From Deferribacteres bacterium (GTDB lineage: Bacteria; Zhuqueibacterota; Zhuqueibacteria; Zhuqueibacterales; Geothermadaptataceae): 64,000 nt of DNA. This document shows, piece after piece, positions 16,684-24,990 of the stretch. Where the stretch lies: the NCBI GenBank assembly GCA_020633675.1, contig JACKDE010000007.1:62001-126000 (forward strand). The letters are read 5' to 3'. The stretch's first letter is position 1. Each line of letters begins with the position of its first letter. The notes beneath the pieces are model-generated. The model saw only the letters and a list, made by a program, of their open reading frames with translations. It was not told the origin of the DNA and made no database searches. The translations under genes were made by a program, and so were the position numbers.

Positions 16684-17106
16684 ATGATTAGACAAGAAAT
16701 ACAGCAGTTTAAAGAGCGCTGTTCTTCCAAAGAACTGAGAAAATTTGCCATCACCATTGCTGTGGTATTCAGCCTGTTTGGATGCTTTTTGTACTACAAG
16801 CAGAATGCTTATGCCAGCCTGTTTTTTTTAATCAGTGCAGTGCTTATTGCTTTTGGAATAGCCTTGCCAAAGGTGCTCAAGCCAGTCTATATTGGCTGGA
16901 TGAGTTTCGCGGTAATGATGGGTTTTTTTATGACCCGCGTGATATTGGTTTTATTGTTTTGTATCGTCTTTGCTCCAACTGGGCTGATCATGCGGTTGCT
17001 TGGCAAGGACCCCATGCACCAAAAAATCGACAAAACGTGCAAATCTTACTGGCTGCCAAGGGATGACAGGCAATTTGTCCCTGAAAATTTGGAAAAACAA
17101 TTTTGA
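16684..17106 (+). CDS. SxtJ-family membrane protein
   Basis: The 140-residue protein has a basic N-terminal stretch, three to four hydrophobic segments (about 22-40, 43-62, 65-85 and 86-105) and a polar tail containing GKDPMHQK and SYWLPRDD. The 'LLGKDPM..K.......SYW' pattern is the hallmark of the SxtJ family, named from the saxitoxin cluster, whose biochemical role is unknown. It follows the carbamoyltransferase by 67 nt and precedes a DUF5989 gene, the same order as in many bacterial genomes. It probably forms an inner-membrane unit with DUF5989 serving the carbamoyltransferase; that is inference. Confidence 0.8.
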   Translation: MIRQEIQQFKERCSSKELRKFAITIAVVFSLFGCFLYYKQNAYASLFFLISAVLIAFGIALPKVLKPVYIGWMSFAVMMGFFMTRVILVLLFCIVFAPTGLIMRLLGKDPMHQKIDKTCKSYWLPRDDRQFVPENLEKQF

Positions 17107-17204
17107 CCTGGGTGATATGCATTTTGAAGCTAAGCCAGTTATGAATGAATTTGAAAGAAAATGTGTCAAAAGTCAAAGCGAAGGTAGCTAAAGGAGATAT
17201 AGCG

Positions 17205-17363
17205 GTGGGAAAATTATCAATTATGGCAGAATTTTGGCAATTTTTGCGAGTGCGCAAGAAATATTGGCTTGCCCCCATTATGATTTTTTTGTTGCTGCTG
17301 AGCGCATTGATCGTCTTTACGCAGCAGAGTGCTTTGGCGCCATTTATTTACACTCTTTTTTAA
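17205..17363 (+). CDS. DUF5989 (SxtK-like) small membrane protein
   Basis: The protein is 52 residues long. Its core, MAEFWQFLRVRKKYWLAPI followed by a single membrane helix, is typical of DUF5989 proteins of about 50 residues. I chose GTG at 17205 because AAGGAG (17191-17196) is 8 nt upstream. A longer reading from ATG 17145 would add a 20-residue lysine-rich extension that the family lacks. It is the third gene of the carbamoyltransferase/SxtJ/DUF5989 set, and its function is unknown. Confidence 0.75.
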   Translation: MGKLSIMAEFWQFLRVRKKYWLAPIMIFLLLLSALIVFTQQSALAPFIYTLF

Positions 17364-17787
17364 AAACCTGAGTTCGATATACGCAAATATCTGATTTTTC
17401 AGACTGAGTGAAGTCGAAGGCGATCGGAAGCCCTTTTAATACAAGCTCAAAATTTCCATGGTTCGATACCGCTCACCATGAAGATGGCTCGCCACTTAGG
17501 ATGAAAATACCTACATCTCACGCGTTGTACGAATTGTTTTTGCGATAGTCTTTTTGTATAACCCATTGTTTTTATGTAACAATTGTACCCCTGTCATTCA
17601 GGAAGAATCTATTCGGCATCGTGAGGAAACTTCGCTAGATTCCGCGGAATCGTCAAAATAAATGCCTCCGGCATGACAATTTGGACCGTTTTGTGCTTAT
17701 AAGCGGCTTATTTCATTCGCACAACGGGTTACGTTTAATTTATACAAAATAGGTTTGTATGCGTGGTCACTGCTGTGCACGCGGTGC
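17364..17787. other. Gene-free stretch between DUF5989 and LOG genes
   Basis: The two genes point toward each other. No coding frame, RNA gene or convincing terminator is visible. The middle carries an inverted pair of the dispersed repeat (17592-17678). Confidence 0.5.
17592..17678. repeat. Inverted pair of the dispersed intergenic repeat
   Basis: The left arm is TGTCATTCAGGAAGAATCTA and following bases (17592-17614). The right arm read on the minus strand is TGTCATGCCGGAGGCATTTA and following bases (17678-17652), 25/27 identical to the copy at 1591-1617. The arms flank GATTCCGCGGAATC, itself a perfect palindrome (17638-17651), so the block can fold into a nested hairpin. Confidence 0.65.
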
Positions 17788-18708
17788 TTACTTATCTGTC
17801 TTCTGCTCCGGATCATCTGTTGGGGCATAAAGTTGGTACTTGCCGTTGTTTTCCTTAAGATGATGAGGCCATTGTCCTCGACTTTTATAAAATCCCACGA
17901 TTTCCTTCCAGGCGTCTTCTGCCGTTTCCACATAGGTAAAAAGGTCCAGGTCTTGCTCGCCAATCATTCCCTGGTCTACTAAAAAATTAAAGTCGATCAG
18001 CTTTTTCCAGTAGGCTTCGCCAAAAAGCAAGATTGGCAGTGCTGCCATTCGTCTGGTCTGGATCAAGGTCAAGGTTTCAAAAAGTTCATCCAGCGTGCCA
18101 AAGCCACCCGGGAAGGCGACCAATGCTTTTGCGCGCATCAAAAAATGCATTTTTCGGATGGCAAAATACTGAAACTGAAAGCAGAGCTCGGGCGTTATGT
18201 ACGGATTGGGTATATCTTCATGCGGCAATGCGATATTGAGCCCAACAGATTTGGACTGCGCCTCAAATGCGCCTTTGTTTGCAGCTTCCATGATACCGGG
18301 GCCGCCTCCCGTAACAACAACAAAATCACAAATTCCATCAAGTTGGCAGGTGGTTGAAACCAGGTGCGCGAATTTCTGAGCCTGATCATAATAGTGGGCA
18401 TTTTCCAGCGCGGCCTTCGCCGCGGCAAGTTGCTTCTGAATATCCTTCGACGAAGGGCTTTTCGATAATTTTTTTTCCAACAATGCAACACGCTTGTGTG
18501 CATCCTTCTTGTTGACCAGGCGCGCGCTACCAAAAACGACAACCGTTGATTGGATATTTTGTGTATCCATGATCATGTCAGGCTTTTGAAGCTCGAGTTG
18601 CAAGCGCACTGGGCGCAGTGCTTCATGGCCGAGAAACTCGATGTCCTGAAATGCAAGCCGGTAACTCGGTGATTTGAGCATTTTTTTGAGATTTTTGGTT
18701 GAATTCAT
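17788..18708 (-). CDS. LOG-family protein (cytokinin riboside monophosphate phosphoribohydrolase-like)
   Basis: The 306-residue protein has the Rossmann-like fold of the LOG/TIGR00730 group. Visible elements are VVVFGSAR, VVTGGGPGIMEAANKGA and the active-site motif PGGFGTLDELFE with an upstream Arg in FAIRKMHF. Known members hydrolyse nucleoside 5'-monophosphates, releasing a base and ribose 5-phosphate. This is the long version, with an N-terminal extension of about 60 residues and a helical insert after GSARLVNKKDAH. It is probably cytoplasmic. ATG 18708 has AAGGA 7 nt upstream. It stands alone, divergent from the DoxX gene. Confidence 0.85.
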   Translation of the reverse strand: MNSTKNLKKMLKSPSYRLAFQDIEFLGHEALRPVRLQLELQKPDMIMDTQNIQSTVVVFGSARLVNKKDAHKRVALLEKKLSKSPSSKDIQKQLAAAKAALENAHYYDQAQKFAHLVSTTCQLDGICDFVVVTGGGPGIMEAANKGAFEAQSKSVGLNIALPHEDIPNPYITPELCFQFQYFAIRKMHFLMRAKALVAFPGGFGTLDELFETLTLIQTRRMAALPILLFGEAYWKKLIDFNFLVDQGMIGEQDLDLFTYVETAEDAWKEIVGFYKSRGQWPHHLKENNGKYQLYAPTDDPEQKTDK

Positions 18709-18912
18709 TTGTTCGTCCTTGCTGGATTTCCTTTTATTGAAACGTTATAGGTTTGTTTGCAGACAACTTGAGGATTCGCTGCGAGTTCGAAAACAACTCT
18801 CTGGCGTTTATAAATCATCAAAGTCGCACTGAGTTCATCTTTTTACAATATTAATGAGATGTGGATCGGGGAGCGGCTCAATAAAGTTACAATAAAACGA
18901 ATTGGAGGAGAT

Positions 18913-19353
18913 GTGAGCCAAACGAATAAGTGGTGGACTAATTTGATCTACCTTCCTGCGCATAACAAAATGGATTTAGCCACTCTCATACTTAGGATTG
19001 CGTTTGGCGGTGCGATGATTTTTGGGCATGGCTGGGGCAAGTTAGCCAACTTTAGCGAGCGGGCAACAAGCTTTTCCGATCCTATTGGCTTGGGCAATGA
19101 AACCAGCTTAATGCTGGCAGTATTCGCTGAGTTTTTATGTTCGCTCGCTGTTATGTTCGGTTTTGCCACCCGGCTTGCTTTAATTCCCCTTATCGTCACA
19201 ATGTTAGTTGCGGCATTTATCGTGAACTTTAACCAACCATTTGCACGAATGGAAAAAGCCATCTTATTTCTCGTTGCCTTTCTGGTGCTGATGATTACGG
19301 GCCCAGGGAAATTTTCTTTTGATGCAGCAATTGCCAAAAAACTGCAAGCATGA
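18913..19353 (+). CDS. DoxX-family membrane protein
   Basis: The protein has four hydrophobic helices, starting with LATLILRIAFGGAMIFGHGW, and ends in a short cytoplasmic tail. The 'R...G..F..HG..KL' first helix and the TMLVAAFIVN third helix are characteristic of DoxX. The family's role is uncertain; members include quinone-linked oxidoreductase subunits and redox-stress proteins. The start is ambiguous. GTG 18913 has GGAG 5 nt upstream (146 residues), ATG 18859 gives 164 residues without a Shine-Dalgarno, and ATG 18970 would start just before the first helix. No partner gene adjoins. Confidence 0.8.
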   Translation: MSQTNKWWTNLIYLPAHNKMDLATLILRIAFGGAMIFGHGWGKLANFSERATSFSDPIGLGNETSLMLAVFAEFLCSLAVMFGFATRLALIPLIVTMLVAAFIVNFNQPFARMEKAILFLVAFLVLMITGPGKFSFDAAIAKKLQA

Positions 19354-19405
19354 GTTTTGCTTTGCAAGGCATATCTTAGGAGCAATCGCTATAAAAGACA
19401 GGTGG

Positions 19406-21538
19406 TTAATTTTCGCGATCTGGCCTTTGGCCTTGTGTAGATTTGGATGAATCGGCTTTGGCCTCGGTTTTCAACTCGGGAGGCGGGAGCTGTGCTGGGG
19501 ATTTTGTTGCCGTAGAATCTGTCATCACCGTTTTCGATTTTTGCTCAGAGTTTGCTTCTTCTGCTGCTTGCTTGGCCTGCTCCACAGAAATAATTTTTTT
19601 ATTCACTCTTTTTGCAAATTCGGAGGTGGGGTAGCTTTCGACCAATTGCTTATAATAGCTCAAAGCTCGATCGTTTTCCTGAAGCTGGTGTTCATTGAGC
19701 CAGCCCAGTGTGTAGATCGCTTTCATTTTTTCGTTTTCATTTTCCACCACTTCAAGCAGGCTGAGCAATTTTTTCTCAGCGGCGCGAGGTTTGTTTTGTC
19801 GTAAGTACAAATCCTCTGCAGCAGCGAATACAGAGCTAAAGGTGTTCGTCTCTTTTTGCTGTTGCGGTGCCAGTCCGAGTTCGGCTCTGGCGGCAGTGCC
19901 TTGTGGCGTATCCTGATAGTTGTAGGCGAGAATTTTTAGCACGCTATCACGAACTGCAGCGCGATTTGTTTGATTTTCATAAATCTGAGCGATTGAATAA
20001 AATGCCAGGGCGCGAAATTCTCGTGAATTAGAGCCTGAAATCGCATCGAGATAATAAAACAAGGCTGAGTCTGTTTGTGCAAAATCGAAATAAAATGTTT
20101 CCGCTAATTGGATTTTTTGACCGGTAATGAGCAGCTCAATACTATCTTTCTGCGCTTGGGTCAACGATTTTGTGTTTTCATTTTCTGCAGGCCTGCCGGG
20201 TTGGTTCCTGCCGCGGGGCGTAGGAGCATCGCTTCGGGCACGCTGGCTTGCTACTTCATCCTGCTCGACCGCATTGCTTTGCTTTTTTGTTTTGCCGCGT
20301 CCAGGGTCATTCTCTGCACCGCGATTTGCGGATGTACGATTTGGAAGGGTATTCCTTCTTGCCCGAACATCATCAATCGAGTCATTAAAACCAAGTCGCC
20401 CCGAGCTTTCTGAATTTGTTGAATCAGGTGTCTTCGCGATGAGCTTCTCCTGCAGTTCAGCGATGCTCTTTTGCAACTTGCGCAATTCATTTATATTGGC
20501 AGCTTTTTCATTTGCAGTCTTTGCAAAGTCGCTCCGATTGTCCTGAAGTGCAGCTTGACGATAATTATCTTCAGCCGTTTCATAGTTATTCAGCACTTCT
20601 TCATCATATTGCGCCAATGCCAAATAAGCACCTGCAGCCGCGGTTGTACGCGGATGGAGTTCGATAATGTCATTATAAATTTCGATTGCTTTTTCAGTGG
20701 CATTCTTTGACATATAAGAATTAGCCAATTCAAGTTTTGCCAAGCTGAGGTTTTTATGTTGATCATTTCTGGCTATCAGTGCATCCAATTTTTCGATTGC
20801 ATCATCGTGATTCCCAGCCAGATTGAGTGCCTTGGCATGCTGCAATCCTAAATCAAAACGCCGATCCAATCTTCTGGTGTATTTCGCCGCACTTTCAAAG
20901 TTCTCAGCTGCTCGAAAATAGCTTTCAAGCTCCAAATAGCACTCGCCAAGCCGGTTGTATGTCTTTGCCCGCATCTCGTCGTCACCAAGATCACCCAGAG
21001 CCGCATTAAATTCTTTTGTGGCTTCAAGGTAGAGCTCTTGCTGAAAATAGGCTTCGCCAAGCCAATATTGGCTTTCATTGCGGATATCTTTGCTTTTCGC
21101 ATTTTGTTGCATTTTTTGCAATTCAGGAAAAGCAAGATCATAGCGCTCCAAGCTGATTTGAGTTTTTGCAAGCCAAAGTTCAGCTTCTTCTATGTTTTCG
21201 CTGTTTGGATAAATATCAATTAATTCGAGAAACTTGCGTTCGGCTTTTCGATAGTCTTCAATATAAAAAAAGCTCTTGCCGAGTATAAGCAAAGCGTCGT
21301 CGACATACTTACTCTCAGGGTAGAGTTGCAGTACCTTGCTTGCCTGGTTAATGGTTTTGTCAAACTTTTGACGCTCGGTTGAACCCGGCTTGTCGGAGGT
21401 GCGTTTTTCGGTCTCTTGCAGCGCTTCATTGTAGAATTTTTTGGTATTGTAATATGTATTGAAATAGGCGCAGGAGAAGAAAGAGTTGCTCACCAAAATG
21501 GCAATGACAGCGGCGAAAAGGGATATCTTTTTTGTCAT
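19406..21538 (-). CDS. TPR lipoprotein, BamD/YbgF-like outer-membrane assembly or scaffold protein
   Basis: The protein is about 710 residues. A lipoprotein signal ends in FFSC, with the mature protein beginning CAYFNTYYNTKKFYNEA. At least ten TPR-like helical pairs follow, including 'ADDALLILGKSFFYIEDYRKAERKFLELID-like' units, then a low-complexity linker rich in Arg, Asn and Gly (about 385-450), a second TPR block, and a Lys/Ser/Pro-rich tail. The 'FNT(Y/F)YN' start is common in envelope TPR lipoproteins of FCB bacteria, but a specific function cannot be assigned. I chose ATG 21538 (MTKKISLF) because it begins the signal peptide; ATG 21556 adds six residues. It lies downstream of the Gx transporter gene and could be cotranscribed. 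Confidence 0.8.
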   Translation of the reverse strand: MTKKISLFAAVIAILVSNSFFSCAYFNTYYNTKKFYNEALQETEKRTSDKPGSTERQKFDKTINQASKVLQLYPESKYVDDALLILGKSFFYIEDYRKAERKFLELIDIYPNSENIEEAELWLAKTQISLERYDLAFPELQKMQQNAKSKDIRNESQYWLGEAYFQQELYLEATKEFNAALGDLGDDEMRAKTYNRLGECYLELESYFRAAENFESAAKYTRRLDRRFDLGLQHAKALNLAGNHDDAIEKLDALIARNDQHKNLSLAKLELANSYMSKNATEKAIEIYNDIIELHPRTTAAAGAYLALAQYDEEVLNNYETAEDNYRQAALQDNRSDFAKTANEKAANINELRKLQKSIAELQEKLIAKTPDSTNSESSGRLGFNDSIDDVRARRNTLPNRTSANRGAENDPGRGKTKKQSNAVEQDEVASQRARSDAPTPRGRNQPGRPAENENTKSLTQAQKDSIELLITGQKIQLAETFYFDFAQTDSALFYYLDAISGSNSREFRALAFYSIAQIYENQTNRAAVRDSVLKILAYNYQDTPQGTAARAELGLAPQQQKETNTFSSVFAAAEDLYLRQNKPRAAEKKLLSLLEVVENENEKMKAIYTLGWLNEHQLQENDRALSYYKQLVESYPTSEFAKRVNKKIISVEQAKQAAEEANSEQKSKTVMTDSTATKSPAQLPPPELKTEAKADSSKSTQGQRPDREN

Positions 21539-21618
21539 GTTTTGCTCAAGTTGCATGCATGTTAATTAGTTCAAGAGTTTAACAAAGGTACAGTGGATTA
21601 GTTTCAGCTAAAATTAAT

Positions 21619-22158
21619 CTATGCAGGCAGGCGATATTTCAGCACAAACCGCTTTTCAAGTTCCTGTAATAAAAGCAATGCAAAGATTCCAACCAATAAT
21701 CCGGAGAAAAAAGTCGGCAACATAAAGAATGGCAACAGATAAAACACCTGCATCTGACCAATGATGAGTGCGGCTGCAAGCAGTAACTGAATAAAAATAT
21801 GAACATAAGCACCAATCATACTGATGCCAATCGGGCCAAGTTTTTGTTCTGTCATGGTTATAGCTAAAAACATGGCCACTGTTGAAAACAGGGAGGCTGC
21901 CAGTGCTAACCCAAAGGCCGGTCCCCCAAATCCTCCGGTGAAAAAATTAACCAGAACAACCCGCGCGCAACTCACCATTATCGCATCCCGAAAACCGAAC
22001 AAATAGATGAGAACGACTGTAACAACATTTGCGAGTCCCAGTTTTGCCCAGGGTAGCGGTCTGGGAATGTACATTTCGAAAAATGCCAAGATCATCCCAA
22101 GAGCAAGGAACAGGCCGAGCAAGGCTACTTTGTGGGTTACACCAAGGGTTTGTTTCAT
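21619..22158 (-). CDS. Gx transporter family protein (HepS component I-like)
   Basis: This 179-residue integral membrane protein has five to six helices. Gly-rich membrane motifs such as FFTGGFGGPAFGLALA and the 'P.P.AKLGLAN' loop after the first helix are typical of the Gx transporter family, sometimes annotated heptaprenyl diphosphate synthase component I. The family resembles ECF S-components, but its substrate is not established. It starts 6 nt after the NusG domain II gene; this pairing recurs across bacteria, so the two products probably work together. Confidence 0.82.
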   Translation of the reverse strand: MKQTLGVTHKVALLGLFLALGMILAFFEMYIPRPLPWAKLGLANVVTVVLIYLFGFRDAIMVSCARVVLVNFFTGGFGGPAFGLALAASLFSTVAMFLAITMTEQKLGPIGISMIGAYVHIFIQLLLAAALIIGQMQVFYLLPFFMLPTFFSGLLVGIFALLLLQELEKRFVLKYRLPA

Positions 22159-22164
22159 CCCAAA

Positions 22165-22566
22165 CTATCGCGTAATGGTATCGAAGAAATTTGACGATTT
22201 GGCGATGGAGCCGGATACGGCAACCATTGCTTTGTTGGGCACGCAAACGATGATGTCATTAGCCTCCTTGCGCCACCCCTGTTTCACGCAGATTTGATTC
22301 GGACACTTACTTTGGGCAACACGGACACCCTTTTTGCTGGTTTCTATAACAAAAGGACCATAAATGACATCGAATGTGAGACGTTTTTCAGCAAAAAGTT
22401 CACCCTCGTAATGTAGCTTGCCATCAATTTCAATGCGAAAGCTTCTACCTTCTGACTTGAGCAACGGCACCAATAAGCTGCTGGCAGTTAAAAACAGGCA
22501 AGCTGCAATGACCAGCTTATCGTAACGTGTCGCATAGCTAAGTGCATTTATTAAGACTCTTCTCAC
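22165..22566 (-). CDS. NusG domain II-containing membrane-anchored protein
   Basis: The 133-residue protein has one N-terminal membrane helix (about 17-36) and then a NusG_II-like beta domain with the signature SKCPNQICVKQGW and IVCVPNKAMVAV. The two conserved Cys of CPNQIC and the third in IVCVPN could bind a metal or form a disulfide outside the membrane. It is not a transcription factor. GTG 22566 overlaps the stop of the upstream PorV/TPR gene by GTGA, indicating translational coupling, and the Gx transporter follows at 6 nt. Confidence 0.85.
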   Translation of the reverse strand: MRRVLINALSYATRYDKLVIAACLFLTASSLLVPLLKSEGRSFRIEIDGKLHYEGELFAEKRLTFDVIYGPFVIETSKKGVRVAQSKCPNQICVKQGWRKEANDIIVCVPNKAMVAVSGSIAKSSNFFDTITR

Positions 22567-24851
22567 TGCAATGTCTCAATGGCAATCAGTCGCTTTTGAG
22601 CTTTTTGCAAATATTCACGCGAACCAGCATGAGTAGGATCGGCTTCAAGGACGGCTTCAAGCTCACGGATGGCCCCTGAGTAATCTTCGGCTGCATACAA
22701 ATTGATTGCTTTGCTGAAATGGATGTCGACGAACGCATTCAATTTCTGTCGGCACTCAGCTATTCGTAGTCGGATATGTTCGTTCTCGGGCACGCGGCTC
22801 TGTACCTGCTCGTAGTAATCGATCGCTTTCATATATTTGCCATCACTGTAAAATGCATCGGCAGTTTTCAGCAATTCATCAAAACTGCTTTTCGCCAAAG
22901 CTTCACGCCGTTTTTCCTGAGCCAATTCATAATTGCTTTGAATGGATAATAACGAGTCGAATAATGCAATGGCCTCATCCCATTTGTTCTGATCAAATTT
23001 CGCCATCCCTTTTTCATAAAGCGCATCAATTTGGCGCTTGTCAGCTTCTTCAATACGCGTCAAGTACGTGTTTGCGATATTACTCGACGCATCATAGTTG
23101 AGCAAAGTCTGAAAAAGAGAGCGCGCGCGTTCAAGTTCACCACTCTTAAAATAAGCCTCGCCTCGATTCTCCATTCGCTTGAGACTTCTGTTAATTTTAG
23201 GTGTTAATTGCCGAAGTGCGAAATTGGCTTCATCATTTTCCGGATTTATGGCAATCATTTTTTTATACGTCTGATAAGCATTCAATATCTGATTTTGCTT
23301 TTCATAGCGCTGCGCCGTTTCCAGTAATGCCTGGGTCTGATTTTGAACCCGGTTTAGTCGATCTCGCGATAATCCGAGATATTTTTGTGCTTCCAAATTG
23401 CCTGGGGCAAACGTGAGTGCTTCTTCGAAGGCATTGACAGCCTTGTCATAGCGCTTTTGGTTGTAAAAACCCAATCCCCGATAGTATAGCTCGTCAGCAC
23501 TTTGATCATAGTAATCATTGATTCGCTGCAAATATTGCTCGGAACGCTGGTGGTTTGGCTGGATCTGCAAAATTGTTGAAAATGCACGCTCGGAAGTTTT
23601 AAAATTGCCTTTGCGAAATTCTGATAAACCAAGCTCGTATAACCGCTTCAAATTGTTTTGCAAGCCAGATTTGATCTTGCTCATTCGCGAGTGAGCATAC
23701 TCGTTTTCATTGTCGAGCTTTAGTATGTGCTTATAGGTCAGGGCTGCCCGTATATACCATTCTTTCTCTTCGAATTCTGAGGCGATTTCGAGCAATTGAT
23801 TGATTTGCGTATCCTTTTCTTCAACCCTGCTCAGTAGCCAATTTTGTAAAATCAACGATTCTGTATCTTCAGGTACATAGGATAAATATTTCTTGATTTG
23901 CTTTAGCGCTTTTTCATGTTCGCGTTGCCTGGCGTAGTAAATACCTTGTTCACGATAAATCCTGGCGCGCTGGAGTGGGCTTTTGCCAATGCGGGTAGAG
24001 AAATCCAGAAAAAATGCTTTTTCGGCAAAGGAGTAGGAAAAATCGATGCTTTGGCGTGGGAAACGAAAACTGGCACCTATTGCAGATTTTTTAATTTCAA
24101 AACGCTCAATGCCAGCAAAAAAATCGATATAATGCTTGAGCGGGATGCTGGCTCCGATACCAATATTTTGATCATTTTCCGAAATTCTCATCGAACTGAA
24201 GAGAGTTGTTCCGCTTTCAGAAAGACGGTAGTAACTGCCTATTTGGAACGATGGGTCGAGCATTTTTTTGCTGAATGGTACATCTTGGATCGCGAATGCA
24301 ATGGCGAATTTTTGCGGCAAAATCACATTGTTAAACAAACTTTTGCTGGAAGCAAAAAGGTGCTGTATTTCATAATTCGCACCGGGAAAAGCCAAAAGGC
24401 TCGCTGAAAAGGTCAGCGAATTCGCCATACCAGCAGGGCGATTCCAATGTACGCCTGCTCCAGCTAAGATTTTGTTTGACACACCACGGCCATAGGCAAA
24501 TGACCAACGGTTTATAGATGACGTTGAACCAAATGTATCCGAAACAAACGGCAGGCGCGTGAATGAGAGGGAGAAGCTGCCAATATCCGGAAAAAAATTG
24601 GCCAGACCGACAAAATTTAATCTCTTTGTTTCAAACGAAGAAATGCTGAGTTGCATATCTTGCATAAGCGCAAGTGCTGCCGGACTATTGATGGTGGCAA
24701 ATGGATTTTGCACCGAGGAAAAATTGGCATTTCCTAATCCAATGGCACGGGCGCTGATTTTATCTTGCGGGTAAGGGATTTGTGAATAGCCTGTACAGAC
24801 ACTTGACAGCAGGCTCAGAATGGCGATGCGGAAAGCAAGTTTAGTTTTCAT
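22563..24851 (-). CDS. PorV/PorQ-like outer-membrane barrel fused to TPR array
   Basis: The product is about 762 residues. A signal peptide ends near GYSQ. Residues about 25-290 look like a PorV/FadL-type beta barrel: the start 'ISARAIGLGNANFSSVQNPF', where a new-fold barrel protein reports Asn-Pro-Ala repeats (NSPAALALM), and alternating hydrophobic strands. Residues about 300-762 are TPR-like repeats, for example EQGIYYARQREHEKALKQI, RGLGFYNQKRYDKAVNAFEE and KGMAKFDQNKWDEAIALFD. The TPR part would be periplasmic, a platform for envelope complexes. ATG 24851 starts a normal signal peptide; ATG 24887 adds 12 residues. It is the first gene of a run with NusG_II, Gx transporter and TPR lipoprotein. 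Confidence 0.75.
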   Translation of the reverse strand: MKTKLAFRIAILSLLSSVCTGYSQIPYPQDKISARAIGLGNANFSSVQNPFATINSPAALALMQDMQLSISSFETKRLNFVGLANFFPDIGSFSLSFTRLPFVSDTFGSTSSINRWSFAYGRGVSNKILAGAGVHWNRPAGMANSLTFSASLLAFPGANYEIQHLFASSKSLFNNVILPQKFAIAFAIQDVPFSKKMLDPSFQIGSYYRLSESGTTLFSSMRISENDQNIGIGASIPLKHYIDFFAGIERFEIKKSAIGASFRFPRQSIDFSYSFAEKAFFLDFSTRIGKSPLQRARIYREQGIYYARQREHEKALKQIKKYLSYVPEDTESLILQNWLLSRVEEKDTQINQLLEIASEFEEKEWYIRAALTYKHILKLDNENEYAHSRMSKIKSGLQNNLKRLYELGLSEFRKGNFKTSERAFSTILQIQPNHQRSEQYLQRINDYYDQSADELYYRGLGFYNQKRYDKAVNAFEEALTFAPGNLEAQKYLGLSRDRLNRVQNQTQALLETAQRYEKQNQILNAYQTYKKMIAINPENDEANFALRQLTPKINRSLKRMENRGEAYFKSGELERARSLFQTLLNYDASSNIANTYLTRIEEADKRQIDALYEKGMAKFDQNKWDEAIALFDSLLSIQSNYELAQEKRREALAKSSFDELLKTADAFYSDGKYMKAIDYYEQVQSRVPENEHIRLRIAECRQKLNAFVDIHFSKAINLYAAEDYSGAIRELEAVLEADPTHAGSREYLQKAQKRLIAIETLQ

Positions 24852-24990
24852 TTTTATCAAAACGTCGTCACTAAGAATACAATGCATCCTGTGAAAAATC
24901 TACCAAAACATCTCAAGCCTGGAAATTCGTCTGGCGCAAAGCCGGCAAAAGCATGATTCAGCTTGATTACAATATCAATGCCAGCACGTC

